Assembly: GCF_019710575.1 (NCBI RefSeq)
Contig: NZ_JAHWFK010000045.1
Span: 1 to 64,000, forward strand
Length of the DNA stretch: 64,000 bases
Source: Paractinoplanes polyasparticus
GTDB lineage: Bacteria > Actinomycetota > Actinomycetes > Mycobacteriales > Micromonosporaceae
Reading direction: 5' to 3'
Shown here: positions 33,149-41,921 of the stretch, one piece after another
How positions within the stretch are numbered: the stretch's first letter is position 1
Layout: every line of letters begins with the position of its first letter
Program-made: the position numbers and the translations under genes
Notes under the pieces: generated by a model
What the model was told of the DNA's origin: nothing
Databases searched by the model: none
The model's input: the letters and a program-made list of their open reading frames with translations, nothing else

Positions 33149-34216
33149 ATGCGGCACAATTCACCGGTGCGAATCGGTCGGATCCTGGCGGCGGCGGTCA
33201 TCGTGCTCGCGGTGGTGGCGGGCTTCCTGACGTACGCGAGAGCGCAGTCCCACCGCGCGGTCAGCCTCGCCCCGTCCGGGCAGTATCCGGTCGGCCGTCT
33301 GACCGATCTGTGGGTCGACCGCTCCCGCACCGACCAGTTCGCCCCCGTCGGTGGCATGCCGCGCATGCTGTCGACCTGGGTCTGGTATCCGGCCGCGGCC
33401 GGCGCGCACGGACCCGAGTCGGCCTACGCGCCCGGCGAATGGGCGGGCCTGCAGCGTTTCGGCTGGGCCTCGACCAGGCTCGATCGCGTACGCACGGGGA
33501 CCCGCGATCAGATCCCCTGGGCCGAGGGCCGCTTCCCGGTTGTGGTGCTGCTGCCCGACCTGGGGCTTTCGGCTCCGCAGTACGCGACGGTGGCCGCCGG
33601 ACTGGCCGCGCGCGGCAACGTGGTGGTCGGGGTGACTCCGACCTACAGCTCGCGCCTCAGCGTCATCGACGGTCGCCCGGTCGCCGCCAGCGCCGCCGGC
33701 TCGTCGTCGGGCCGCGAGGATCAGCTGGTCTCGGTGTGGGCGGCCGACGCGCGCTTCGCCTCCGCCCGCGCCGGCCAGCAGTTCGGGGCCCGAGCCGACA
33801 ACAGCCGGATCGCGTACGTGGGTCACGGCCTGGGCGGCACAGCAGCGATCGAAGCGTGCCGCCTGGACGGCCGATGCGCCGCGGCGGTCTCGCTGGACGG
33901 CTCCCCCACCGGGGCCGCCGCCACCGACGGCTTCAGCCGCCCGCTGCTGCTGCTCAACGCCGGCCCGAGCCCGTCCCTGCGCGGCCGCTCCTTCACCCTG
34001 ACCGGCGCCGGCCGCCTGTCGTTCACCGACCTGGCCGCGTTCCGGGTGGCAGCGCCGTTGCGCTGGGCGCTGCCGCTCGGCTCCCTCGACGGCCGGCGCG
34101 CGCTGGACATCACCGTGGACTACACAGGCTCGTTCCTGCACTCCGCCGTCACCGGCGACACGTGGAAGGCGCCGGCCTACCCCGAGGTCCACGAGGCCAC
34201 CGTTCTCAGCCGTTGA
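33149..34216 (+). CDS. Alpha/beta-hydrolase-fold protein lacking the nucleophile serine
   Basis: A 355-aa protein with an N-terminal membrane anchor (residues 8-28) and a fold like platelet-activating-factor acetylhydrolase/dienelactone hydrolase (FPVVVLLPDLGLSAPQYATV). The nucleophile elbow reads YVGHGLGGTAA: Gly227 (GGC, 33827-33829) stands where Ser (AGC) is expected in G-H-S-x-G. A late histidine (SFLHSAV) remains. The protein is therefore probably not a serine esterase, or has lost activity by one base change. No frameshift is present and the codon bias is normal. Confidence 0.75.
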   Translation: MRHNSPVRIGRILAAAVIVLAVVAGFLTYARAQSHRAVSLAPSGQYPVGRLTDLWVDRSRTDQFAPVGGMPRMLSTWVWYPAAAGAHGPESAYAPGEWAGLQRFGWASTRLDRVRTGTRDQIPWAEGRFPVVVLLPDLGLSAPQYATVAAGLAARGNVVVGVTPTYSSRLSVIDGRPVAASAAGSSSGREDQLVSVWAADARFASARAGQQFGARADNSRIAYVGHGLGGTAAIEACRLDGRCAAAVSLDGSPTGAAATDGFSRPLLLLNAGPSPSLRGRSFTLTGAGRLSFTDLAAFRVAAPLRWALPLGSLDGRRALDITVDYTGSFLHSAVTGDTWKAPAYPEVHEATVLSR

Positions 34217-34250
34217 GCCCCCGGCGCGACACTCCGCTAGGGTGCTCCTT

Positions 34251-34307
34251 GTGACTGCCGGGTCGGCCTTGGGCCATTACCGAGTGGGGCGCCCGGCTGA
34301 GGCGTGA
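34251..34307 (+). pseudogene. Possible remnant start of a Ser/Thr kinase gene
   Basis: GTG 34251 opens 18 codons (MTAGSALGHYRVGRPAEA) and then a stop. The ALGHYRVGRP part resembles the first strand of actinomycete Ser/Thr protein kinases, which typically begin with a similar tag. It may be a deletion remnant or a chance frame. No other kinase motif follows. Confidence 0.3.
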
Positions 34308-34385
34308 CCCGCGGGCGGGCCCGTGGCCCGCCGCCGCTTTCTGTTCCGCCCGATCGTTCATTCCGGGACCGACAGAGAGCGACCC

Positions 34386-34793
34386 ATGCCCAACCCTTTC
34401 AACCAGCAGATCATTGACGAGTTCCGCGCCAACGACGGCCGTGTGGGCGGCCCGTTCGCCGGCAGCGAGCTGATCCTCCTGACGACCCGGGGCGCCCGCT
34501 CCGGCAACGCGCACACCACTCCCCTGGGTGTCCTGCCCGACGGCGACCGCATCCTGGTGATCGCCTCGGCCGCGGGCGCGCCGCAGCACCCGGACTGGTT
34601 CCACAACGTCCGGAAGCATCCACGGGTGACCGTCGAGACCGGCTCCGAGACGTACGAGGCGACGGCCGTTCCCCTGGCCGGCGAGGAACGGGATCAGGCG
34701 TTCGCGCGGGCGGCCGCCGACGACCCCGGGTGGGCCGACTACCAGGCCAAGACGGCCAGGACGATCCCCGTGGTGGCCCTGAGGAGGATCTGA
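34386..34793 (+). CDS. Deazaflavin (F420)-dependent nitroreductase/quinone reductase family protein
   Basis: A 135-aa single-domain protein of the Ddn family: FNQQIIDEFRANDGRVGGPF at the N-terminus, LLTTRGARSGNAHTTPL, and PDWFHNVRKHPRVTVE, all characteristic. The family uses F420H2 to reduce quinones and nitro compounds at the membrane. The ATG at 34386 matches the family start; an upstream in-frame GTG at 34323 would add 21 unrelated residues. Confidence 0.9.
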   Translation: MPNPFNQQIIDEFRANDGRVGGPFAGSELILLTTRGARSGNAHTTPLGVLPDGDRILVIASAAGAPQHPDWFHNVRKHPRVTVETGSETYEATAVPLAGEERDQAFARAAADDPGWADYQAKTARTIPVVALRRI

Positions 34794-34809
34794 GAACGGC
34801 GGGCGGTCG

Positions 34810-35420
34810 TCACGGCCGCCCGCCGGCCCGGCTCACCACACCGGCCAGGAAGATGTCCACGCCGGCCAGGAACTGTTCGCGGTCGTCATGGCCGGGCAGC
34901 AGCGACGCCGACTCCTGGACGAGGGAGTCGGCGTCGTCCCGCGCCCACTGCCCGGCCAAGGCTTCGAGATACTGCTTCCGATCTGCGTCGTCCGCGGCCT
35001 GCCGGGCGCCCGCGGCGTGTTGGGCGGCCGCGCCGAGCACATAGTTGACCAGCGCCGCTCCCGCGTCGGCGAGGGCGGTTCCGCTGACGCCGAGCCGGTG
35101 CAGCGGCAATCCGAGGCTCTTCCAGATCTGCAGCACGGCCGGCTGGAACGGCTCGCGGGCGAGCTGCGCCCCGGCCCCACGGATGCGCGTCGATCGCATC
35201 GAAGATCCCCAGCGCCAGTGCACGGATCGCCAGTGCACGGATCGCCCGTGCCGGGTCGTCGTGGCCGGCCGCTTCGGCCAGCACCGGGCCGACGACACCG
35301 CCGGCCGCCGCGGCCAGCAGGTCGTCCTTGGTGGCGACGTGGTGGTAGATCGCGCCCCGCCCGGTCGACAGGTGGGCTGTGACCGCGCGCACCGTGAGGC
35401 CGCCCTCCCCGGCCGTACGG
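34810..35420 (-). pseudogene. TetR-family regulator, truncated and frameshifted
   Basis: The 3' part (34810 to about 35175) encodes a TetR C-terminal ligand domain (LAREPFQPAVLQIWKS, to VVSRAGGRP). The DNA-binding part (LTVRAVTAHLSTGRGAIYHHVATKDDLL) is in another frame. Removing one base from the CCCC run at 35175-35178 (GGGG in sense) would join the two as HPWAGAQLAREPF. The first helix of the HTH domain is missing: the frame meets the divergent monooxygenase remnant at about 35400-35425. A 15-bp perfect tandem duplication (35213-35242) lies inside. The gene is inactive. Confidence 0.82.
35213..35242. repeat. 15-bp perfect tandem duplication inside the tetR remnant
   Basis: CGCCAGTGCACGGAT occurs twice in direct succession (35213-35227, 35228-35242). 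It adds five codons in frame (ALAIR duplicated) to the decayed TetR gene and looks recent because no mismatch has accumulated. Confidence 0.9.
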
Positions 35421-36317
35421 GTTCTCGACCAGCACGGCACGGTGCTCGCCGAGGTGCCCGACGACGGCTCCATGACCCGGCCCGAGGCACTTCGCGGGGA
35501 CATCCGCCGCATCCTGCTGGAGTCACTCCCGGCCGGGACGGTGCGGTGGGGCAAGAAGCTGGTCGGCGTCACGCCCGGTCGCGAACTGACTTTCGCCGAC
35601 GGTTCCACCGTCGCCGCCGAGCTGCTGGTGGGCGCGGACGGCACGTGGTCGAGGGTCCGGGCGCTGCTGTCGGACGAGAAACCGTCCTGTGCGGGCCTGA
35701 GCTATGTCGACACTTACCTGCACGACGTCGACGAACGCCACCCCGAGGCGGCGGCAGCGGTCGGCGAAGGGGCCATGTACGCGCTCGTCCCGGGTCAAGG
35801 ATTTCTCGCTCACCGCGAGGCGGGCCGGGTCATCCACACGTACGCGGTGCTCAGCCGCCCGGCCGAGTGGTTCGCCGGCATCGACTTCGCCGACGGGCCG
35901 GCCACGCGGCAGCGGATCGCCGCGGAGTTCGCCGGATGGGCGCCCGGGCTCGTCTCCCTGATCACCGACGGGGACACTGTGCCGATCCTCCGCAGCATCT
36001 ACCGGCTACCCGACCGCCATCGCTGGGAGCGCACCCCGGGCGTCACGCTCGTCGGCGACGCCGCCCATGTCACCGTGCCCGGCGGGGAGGGCGCGAACAT
36101 CGCGATGCTCGACGGCGCCAAGCTCGGTCAGGTGATCGCCGCCCACCCGGACGACCCGGAGACCGCCCTCGCAGCCTACGAGGAGGTCATGTTCCGGCGG
36201 GCCGAGGTCGAAGCAGTCGCGGCCCACGAAACGATCGAGCTCATCTTCGGCGCCGGAGCGCCCCACGGCCTCATCGACCTCTTCAACGGCGCGAAAGCAG
36301 AAGATGCTCCGGCCTGA
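35413..36317 (+). pseudogene. FAD-dependent monooxygenase missing its N-terminus
   Basis: About 300 codons of a TetX/PHBH-type flavin monooxygenase. The first FAD-binding segment (GxGxxG) is absent: homology starts in mid-domain (RVLDQHGTVLAEVPD, roughly residue 70 of a normal protein). The NAD(P)H/FAD DG motif (LLVGADGTWSRVR) and the second FAD motif (VTLVGDAAHVTVPGGEGAN) are intact. Without the Rossmann dinucleotide fold it cannot bind FAD normally. The left edge coincides with the truncated divergent tetR gene, so one deletion removed both 5' ends and their shared promoter region. The start given is approximate. Confidence 0.82.
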
Positions 36318-36351
36318 CCCGGGGTTGCGGGCGTTACCAATTACGCAGGTC

Positions 36352-36407
36352 GCCCGGGCGGGGTGAGCGTTCTGGGCGCGCCAGCGCCCTGCTCACCCCG
36401 CCCGGGC
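36352..36407. terminator. Nested strong hairpin between convergent genes
   Basis: An outer perfect 17-bp stem (GCCCGGGCGGGGTGAGC, 36352-36368, with 36391-36407) encloses an inner 6-bp stem (GGGCGC/GCGCCC). It lies 35 bp after the monooxygenase remnant stop and upstream of the SRPBCC gene's end, so it is probably a bidirectional terminator. Confidence 0.75.
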
Positions 36408-36487
36408 CCTCGACGGGAGTTGCGGTCCGCACCACCCACCCCGCTACGACATCTGCATTTGGCCCTTGCTGTCGATCCGCGGAGAAC

Positions 36488-36946
36488 TCAGGCGATTTTC
36501 AGCAGATAACTGTCGAGGGCTGCGTACGACTGTTCCGCTCCGCTTTCCATGCCGGATTGGATCATGCCGTCGCGGTCCTCCTGCGAGTCGAAGGTGGAGG
36601 TCGACGTCACCGTGGTGCGGCCGTTCTCCTCGGTGAAGACGTACTGCTCGGTCAGGATGTGGCCGGCCATCGGCTCGTACTCGAAGGTCCAGGTGAAGCC
36701 GTTGGGCGCATCGATGGCCCTGATCTCGCCCCGAAAGGCGTGCTCGTTGCCGTCGGCGTGCTCGACGAAGCGCCACTTGCCGCCGACCCGGAAGTCGATC
36801 TCGACGTCGAGCGGGTTGCCCCGGCCCCACCATTGACGAATGTGCTCCGGTTGGGTGTGGCAGGCGAAAACGACTTCGCGCGGCGCGGCGAAACTGCGGC
36901 TCATCACGATGGTCTTGTCGGTGGGGGTTTCCACGGCGATGCTCAC
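36488..36946 (-). CDS. SRPBCC/AHSA1-domain protein
   Basis: A 152-aa protein of the AHSA1 (activator of Hsp90-like) START superfamily: the domain opens with MSRSFAAPREVVF, has QWWGRG at residue 45 and ends in the GMESGAEQSYAALDSYL helix. These small proteins bind hydrophobic ligands and are typically co-transcribed with an ArsR regulator, as here. The start GTG 36946 has a GAGGAGG Shine-Dalgarno and overlaps the ArsR stop by 4 bp. Confidence 0.88.
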   Translation of the reverse strand: MSIAVETPTDKTIVMSRSFAAPREVVFACHTQPEHIRQWWGRGNPLDVEIDFRVGGKWRFVEHADGNEHAFRGEIRAIDAPNGFTWTFEYEPMAGHILTEQYVFTEENGRTTVTSTSTFDSQEDRDGMIQSGMESGAEQSYAALDSYLLKIA

Positions 36947-37275
36947 GATTCCTCCTCGGAAACGAGTTGGCCCAGATAGGTGTCGAGCGCGTCGTACCTT
37001 TCCGTCCACAGCCGTTCGTATTGCGACGCCCAGTCCGCGACCGTGCGCACCTGGGCGGGGACGATGCGGCACCACCGCCGCTGGGCCTCGCGGGTGCGGA
37101 CGATCAGGCCGGCCGCCTCGAGCACGTTCAGGTGTTTGGACACGGCCTGGGCGCTGATGGGAAAGGCTCCGGCGAGCTCCCCCGAGGTCGCGTCGCCCGT
37201 GGCGAGCCGGGCGAGGATCGCGCGGCGCGTGGGGTCGGCGAGAGCGGAGAAGACGCCGTCGATCTGATCCGGCAT
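36943..37275 (-). CDS. ArsR-family HTH regulator
   Basis: A 110-aa winged-helix repressor (FSALADPTRRAILARL, SAQAVSKHLNVLEAAGL) lacking obvious metal-binding cysteines. This is the type found next to SRPBCC proteins. It heads a two-gene operon with overlap (GTGA) to the SRPBCC gene. A perfect palindrome at 37288-37297 just upstream of its ATG probably mediates self-repression. Confidence 0.9.
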   Translation of the reverse strand: MPDQIDGVFSALADPTRRAILARLATGDATSGELAGAFPISAQAVSKHLNVLEAAGLIVRTREAQRRWCRIVPAQVRTVADWASQYERLWTERYDALDTYLGQLVSEEES

Positions 37276-37283
37276 GACAACCA

Positions 37284-37300
37284 CCTGGTTTATAAACTGG
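37284..37300. promoter_or_regulatory. Putative ArsR operator overlapping the -10 region
   Basis: CCTGGTTTATAAACTGG contains the perfect 10-bp palindrome GTTTATAAAC (37288-37297). It lies 8-24 bp upstream of the ArsR start and includes a TATAAA-like -10 sequence, so the protein could block its own promoter. Confidence 0.6.
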
Positions 37301-37331
37301 TAGGTTGAACATACGCCTCCGCGCCGGAAAG

Positions 37332-38585
37332 TCAAACCCCCGTCGGGTACGTCTCGAGTTCGAGGGTGTCCACGTGCAGCGGATGCAGCGGGCGCAGAGC
37401 GCGCGTCTCGTCGAACCAGAGGAACGCGTCGTAGCGGTCGCCGATCACCGACGGCACGTAGTTGGCCAGCCGTTCCTGCTCGGGGCGGTAGACGACGCCG
37501 ATCGCCCGGTGCGGCAGCTCGTCGGCGAGCACATCGGGCCGCTCCCCCAGCGGCGGGAAGACGAACAGCGCCTGCGGCGGGGCCGTCGCGTGGAGCACGT
37601 CCTCGAGCGAGCCGGGACGACCGGGCGGCACCGGCAGCTCGGCCATCGGCGCGCCCCACGTGCGGCCGGCGATCACCGAGCCGCGGTGTCCGCCCAGGCC
37701 GACCAGAACGACCCGGTCGGCGCCGAAGCGTTCGCGGGCCAGCGAACCGATCGTGACCTCGCCCAGCGCGGCCTGATCGGTGGCGTTGGCGTCGCCGACG
37801 TGCGTGTTGTGCGCCCAGACGACCGCCCGCGAGTCGTCGCCGTAGTGATCGAGCAGGCGGGCCAGCGTGGCGTCCATGTGGCGGTCGCGCACGTTCCACG
37901 CCGTCGGGCCGCCGGCGACCATCGCGCGGTAGTAGTGCTCGGCCCCGGCCACGACCTCGGCGTTCTGCCACACGGCGAGGTCACGTCCGCGCAGGTCGAT
38001 GAGCATCCGGACGACGGCGTCCGCGCAGCTCGCCCGCAGGAACTTCGCCGCCCACGCGTACGACTGCGGATCCTCGGAGTAGGCCGACAGACAGTGGTAG
38101 GCGGCCAGCGCCGGCTCGACGCCGCCGGGGTCGTGCTCGCGCAGCCAGGTCAGGATCTCGCGCAGCGACTCCCACATCGAGTAGACGTCGAGGCCGTGGA
38201 ACCCGACCGGCACGTCCCGGGCGGCGTTGAACGCGCGCAGCCAGTCGGCGAAGTCGACGACCTCCTCGTTGCCCCACATCCACGTCGGCCACCGTTCGTA
38301 ACCGAGCAGGGCCTCGACCGGCGTCGCGCCGCCACCCCGCACGGACGCGTCGACGCGCTCGCAGTCCGGCCAGTCCCCCTCGACCGCGACGAACGAGAAG
38401 CCACGCTCCGCGATCAGGCGCCGCGTCAGCGCGGACCGCCACACGTAGTACTCGTGCGTCCCGTGGCTGGCCTCGCCGATCATGACGACCCGCGCGTCGC
38501 CCACCCGGTCGAGCAGGACGTCGAGGTCCCCCTCGTCGACCAGGGGCCGGGCGATGGCGGCTACCTCATCCCCGTACCGGTGCAT
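37332..38585 (-). CDS. Erythromycin esterase family protein
   Basis: A 417-aa protein with the Ere/EreA-like motifs: GEASHGTHEYY (residues 37-47), FVAVEGDWPD (E69), WGNEE and a late HNTHVGDA motif with paired histidines. The superfamily includes macrolide esterases, but most actinomycete members have unproved substrates; resistance should not be assumed. Start ATG 38585 has a weak ribosome binding site. It is followed upstream (38609) by a Nudix gene on the same strand, 23 bp away. Confidence 0.85.
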   Translation of the reverse strand: MHRYGDEVAAIARPLVDEGDLDVLLDRVGDARVVMIGEASHGTHEYYVWRSALTRRLIAERGFSFVAVEGDWPDCERVDASVRGGGATPVEALLGYERWPTWMWGNEEVVDFADWLRAFNAARDVPVGFHGLDVYSMWESLREILTWLREHDPGGVEPALAAYHCLSAYSEDPQSYAWAAKFLRASCADAVVRMLIDLRGRDLAVWQNAEVVAGAEHYYRAMVAGGPTAWNVRDRHMDATLARLLDHYGDDSRAVVWAHNTHVGDANATDQAALGEVTIGSLARERFGADRVVLVGLGGHRGSVIAGRTWGAPMAELPVPPGRPGSLEDVLHATAPPQALFVFPPLGERPDVLADELPHRAIGVVYRPEQERLANYVPSVIGDRYDAFLWFDETRALRPLHPLHVDTLELETYPTGV

Positions 38586-38608
38586 GGAACCGACGTACCC
38601 CGCCCGCT

Positions 38609-39043
38609 TTACCCCATACGTCCGACATTCCGCGACACGGCGGGCATCTCCAGAGTCGCCGGCAGCTGGCTGTGCAGCGGCCCGGGGAGGGCGTCGAGCG
38701 GGAACCAGCCGAGTTCGTCGAACTTGTGCGGCTCGCCGATCCGGGCCGCCGCCGGATCCAGGCGCACCGCGAAGATGATCGCCACCCAGTGCGAGCCGGG
38801 GCGCAGCACGTTGCGGACACCCAGCAGGTCGATCGCCAGCGGCGGGGTCGCGTACTCCTCGGTGACCTCGCGGGTGACCGCCTGCTCGAAGGTCTCGCCG
38901 AACTCGAGGGCGCCGGCGCCGCAGTCCCAGGCGCCGGGCTCGTCGCGCGCCCGGGCGGATCGGCGGGCGAGCAGGATGCGCCCGCCACCGTCGTGGCAGA
39001 CGAAAACACAGGAAACGTCGGGGCCTTTCATGGAGATCATCAT
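38609..39043 (-). CDS. Nudix hydrolase
   Basis: About 144 aa with a Nudix box near residue 45 (GALEFGETFEQAVTREVTEEY, G-x5-E-x7-RE-x2-EE), except that the usual Gly after EE-x is Ala. Preceding it, ARRSARARDEPGAWDCGAG is the normal strand into the box. It likely hydrolyses a nucleoside diphosphate derivative. Several ATGs (39043, 39040, 39031) are in frame; the first is given. It lies 23 bp upstream of the Ere-like gene and is probably co-transcribed. Confidence 0.83.
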   Translation of the reverse strand: MMISMKGPDVSCVFVCHDGGGRILLARRSARARDEPGAWDCGAGALEFGETFEQAVTREVTEEYATPPLAIDLLGVRNVLRPGSHWVAIIFAVRLDPAAARIGEPHKFDELGWFPLDALPGPLHSQLPATLEMPAVSRNVGRMG

Positions 39044-39169
39044 TCCGCATCGATGATCAGACCAATACGTACGGTAAAAGTCCGGTATCAGGTGATCGAA
39101 GGGACCCGATATAGCGTATGTTCTCCTACCGGTCCACCGTGGACCTCGATCTTGTCTAGGGGAGCCTTG

Positions 39170-40072
39170 GTGGAGGACCAGAAGCGCGAGGATCCCGTGC
39201 TGGTGCGGCCGTACGTCAAGGCCGTGGCCGAGGCCGAACGGGCGCCCGACGAGGAGGCCGAGACCTGGCCCACGCCGGCCGATCAGAAGGACGAGGCCGA
39301 CACCCTCGTCCAGCCGGCCGTCGAGGACGAGCCGGCCGCGCCGGGCAAGCCGCGGCTGACCCTGCACCCGCTGGCCCGGGCCGGAATCTTCGTGGGCGGT
39401 GTCGCGCTCGCGCTCGGCGTGGTCGGCTACCTGATCTTCGGACCGGCCGCCGACCCGGCCCTGCCGCAGCCCGGCGTGGCCCTGCCCGCCGCGCCGGGCC
39501 AGGCGCCGCTCGATCAGATCCCCAGCGTCGCGCCCTCGGCGAAGGGGTCGGTCAGCCCGTCGGCGAGCGTCTCGGCCAGCCCTTCGGTGTCGGCCTCACC
39601 CAGCGCGTCGGTCCAGTCGCTGGCGCCGCTCGTGCCGACCGGCTCGGTGACTCCGCCGACGAGCGCGGCCGCACCACCGGTGGCCGACCCGACCCTGGCC
39701 CCGCCCGCGTCCGACCGCACCGGCAAGGTCACCGCGGCCAGCGGCCGCTGCCTCGCGCTGGGCAGCCTGTTCGGCTCGAACGGCAGCCCGGTGCAGGTCT
39801 CCGGCTGCATGTCGGTGGCCTACCAGTCGTTCACCCTGGCCACCGACGGCACGCTGCGGGTCAACAACAAGTGCGCGCAGTCGACCGGCGACGGCACGGT
39901 CCGGGTCACCGACTGCGGCGACGGTGAGTCGTCGCAGTGGCGGGCCGGCGGCGACGGCACTCTGATCAACTCGGCCGGCGGCGGCTGCCTGACCGACCCC
40001 GGCCGGTCCGGCGCGACGACGACGGTCAGCGCGTGTTCGGGTGACTCGAGCCAGACGTGGTCGCTGCCTTAG
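39170..40072 (+). CDS. Membrane-anchored protein with C-terminal ricin-type lectin domain
   Basis: A 300-aa protein: an acidic cytoplasmic N-terminus (residues 1-60), one transmembrane helix (about 66-86), a Ser/Pro/Ala-rich extracellular stalk (PSASVSASPSVSASPSASV), and a ricin B-like domain at about 180-300 with QxW motifs (SQWRAG, QTWSLP). It may bind cell-surface or environmental sugars. GTG 39170 is 5 nt after GGGGAG; a TTG 3 bp upstream is an alternative. Its end overlaps the convergent GGDEF gene by 47 bp. Confidence 0.75.
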   Translation: MEDQKREDPVLVRPYVKAVAEAERAPDEEAETWPTPADQKDEADTLVQPAVEDEPAAPGKPRLTLHPLARAGIFVGGVALALGVVGYLIFGPAADPALPQPGVALPAAPGQAPLDQIPSVAPSAKGSVSPSASVSASPSVSASPSASVQSLAPLVPTGSVTPPTSAAAPPVADPTLAPPASDRTGKVTAASGRCLALGSLFGSNGSPVQVSGCMSVAYQSFTLATDGTLRVNNKCAQSTGDGTVRVTDCGDGESSQWRAGGDGTLINSAGGGCLTDPGRSGATTTVSACSGDSSQTWSLP

Positions 40073-41909
40073 AGGCCAGCTTCGCGCGGTACATCGCGGC
40101 GTCGGCCTCGCGCAGCAGGCCCTCGGGGTCGGAACCGTCGCGGCTCAGGGCCACGCCGATGCTCACCCCGACCGTGACCCGGCCGTCGTCGATGGCGTAG
40201 GGCTCGGTCAGCCGGGCGGCGATGGTGTCCTCCACCAGCCGCTCGGCGCCGTCGGTGGGCAGGCCGTCGAGCAGCACCACGAACTCGTCGCCGCCGAGCC
40301 GGGCCACCGTGTCCGACTCGCGCAGCAGGCCGGTCAGCCGCCGCGCCACCTCGATCAGCAGCACGTCGCCGGCCGCGTGGCCGAGCGAGTCGTTGACCGC
40401 TTTGAAGCCGTTGAGGTCGAGCAGCAGCACGGCGAAGCGGTGGCCGGGCTGCCGGGCCGCGCGCAGAGCGGCCTGGCGCATCCGGTCGGCCAGCAGCACC
40501 CGGTTGGGCAGGCCGGTCAGCGGGTCGTGCAGGGCCGCGTCGCGCAGCTGCTCCTCCTGCTCGCGCAGCGCGGACACCATCGCGCCCCGGTCGAGGGCCG
40601 CGGCCAGCAGGGCGCCCGACTGGTTCATCATCTCGCTGCCGGGCGGGGTGCTCTGCTGGATGTGACCGACCGCGGCCAGCACGCCCCAGTCGCGGGTCGC
40701 GCTGCGCACCGGCACGACGAAGACAGCGTCACCGGCCGCGCCGTCGGCCAGCTCGAACAGCTCCCGCGGCGGGAACTCGCTGACCGGCATCGTGGTGCCG
40801 GCCAGCTCGTGCCCGGCCGGATACTCGCCCTCGATCCGCAGTTCGGTGTCGAGCGCGGGCACGGCGCCGTCGCGCCACAGACCGAGGCAGCCGGCGAAGG
40901 CGGTGGTGCGCTTGAGCCAGGCCATCTCGCGGGGATCGCGGTCGTGCGGGCCGAGCAGGTCGATGCCGAGCTCGTGCTGCACGTTCAGCGTCTCCTGGAG
41001 GCTGCACACCTGGCCGAACAGGTAGCGGGTGAGGTCCTCGGTGACGGGCAGGCCGCTCGGCGGGCAGCCGCACGAGTCACGCCGCACGAAGGTGGTCGGC
41101 ACTCGGCGTACGGTCCGGGGCGCGTCGGGCCGGCCGGTCAGCTCGCCCAGGAGCCCGATCGCGGCCGCGCCGATCCGGCCCGAGGGCTGCCGCACGGTCG
41201 AGAGGCTGGGCCGCATGTACATGGCGCCGGCCACGTCGTCGAAGCCGACCACCGCCAGGTCGCCGGGGACGTGATGGCCGAGGCCGGTCAGGCGGCGGAT
41301 CACGCCCATCGCGTTGCGGTCGGTGCCGCACACCACGGCCGTGGCCGGCATCCCGGCCGCCACCAGCAGGTCGGCCGCCAGCTCGCCGCCGCTCTCGTGG
41401 TTGTCGCCCGCGTCGAACAGCAGGCCGGGCGGCGGGGTCAGTCCGTGTTCGCGCAGCCCGTTCACGTAACCCTCGTGCCTCTCCCGAATGTCGAAGTGGG
41501 CCAGGTGCCCGGCGAACGCTATCCGCTCGTGACCGTGTTCGAGCAGGTGTGCGACCGCGGCCTGGACCCCGCTGCTGTTGTCGGCGAAGACGGCCGAGCA
41601 CGCGGTCAACTCGTGGCCGACCGTCACCGCCGGGATGCCCGCGTCCCGCAGCGATCGCGCGTACGACTCGGAGATCGCCCCGGCCAGCACGATGACACCG
41701 GCCAGATGCCGCCACGCGACCGGCCGCCGATAATCGGGGACCCCGCTGCGGTCGGCGTTGTACGAGCCCGGATCGAGCGTCTGCAGCGCGATGAGGCGGT
41801 TGCCCGCGCACACGGCCGCCTCGTTCGCCCCAGCGATGATGGTCCCGTAGTAGTCGCCCCCGACGAAGGGCGACAGGACACCGTACGTGCGACCACCCAC
41901 GGCCGACAT
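40026..41909 (-). CDS. Diguanylate cyclase with LacI-type ligand-binding domain
   Basis: A 627-aa cytoplasmic protein. Residues about 8-285 are a LacI/GalR periplasmic-binding-like effector domain (YGVLSPFVGGDYYGTIIAG, VVGFDDVAGA) without the DNA-binding head. A middle segment (about 290-450) may be GAF-like. The C-terminus is GGDEF, with RLGGDEF at 537-543 and an inhibitory I-site RxxD (RESD) five residues before it. It should make c-di-GMP in response to a small ligand, perhaps a sugar. The start ATG 41909 is 12 bp below the phosphatase gene, so the two form an operon. Confidence 0.85.
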   Translation of the reverse strand: MSAVGGRTYGVLSPFVGGDYYGTIIAGANEAAVCAGNRLIALQTLDPGSYNADRSGVPDYRRPVAWRHLAGVIVLAGAISESYARSLRDAGIPAVTVGHELTACSAVFADNSSGVQAAVAHLLEHGHERIAFAGHLAHFDIRERHEGYVNGLREHGLTPPPGLLFDAGDNHESGGELAADLLVAAGMPATAVVCGTDRNAMGVIRRLTGLGHHVPGDLAVVGFDDVAGAMYMRPSLSTVRQPSGRIGAAAIGLLGELTGRPDAPRTVRRVPTTFVRRDSCGCPPSGLPVTEDLTRYLFGQVCSLQETLNVQHELGIDLLGPHDRDPREMAWLKRTTAFAGCLGLWRDGAVPALDTELRIEGEYPAGHELAGTTMPVSEFPPRELFELADGAAGDAVFVVPVRSATRDWGVLAAVGHIQQSTPPGSEMMNQSGALLAAALDRGAMVSALREQEEQLRDAALHDPLTGLPNRVLLADRMRQAALRAARQPGHRFAVLLLDLNGFKAVNDSLGHAAGDVLLIEVARRLTGLLRESDTVARLGGDEFVVLLDGLPTDGAERLVEDTIAARLTEPYAIDDGRVTVGVSIGVALSRDGSDPEGLLREADAAMYRAKLASKAATTSGSSHPNTR

Positions 41910-41921
41910 GATCTCCCGAAA

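Noticed and set aside
37332..38585. Macrolide resistance gene
   Set aside because: The erythromycin-esterase fold is broad and most members have unproved substrates; the sequence alone does not support resistance.
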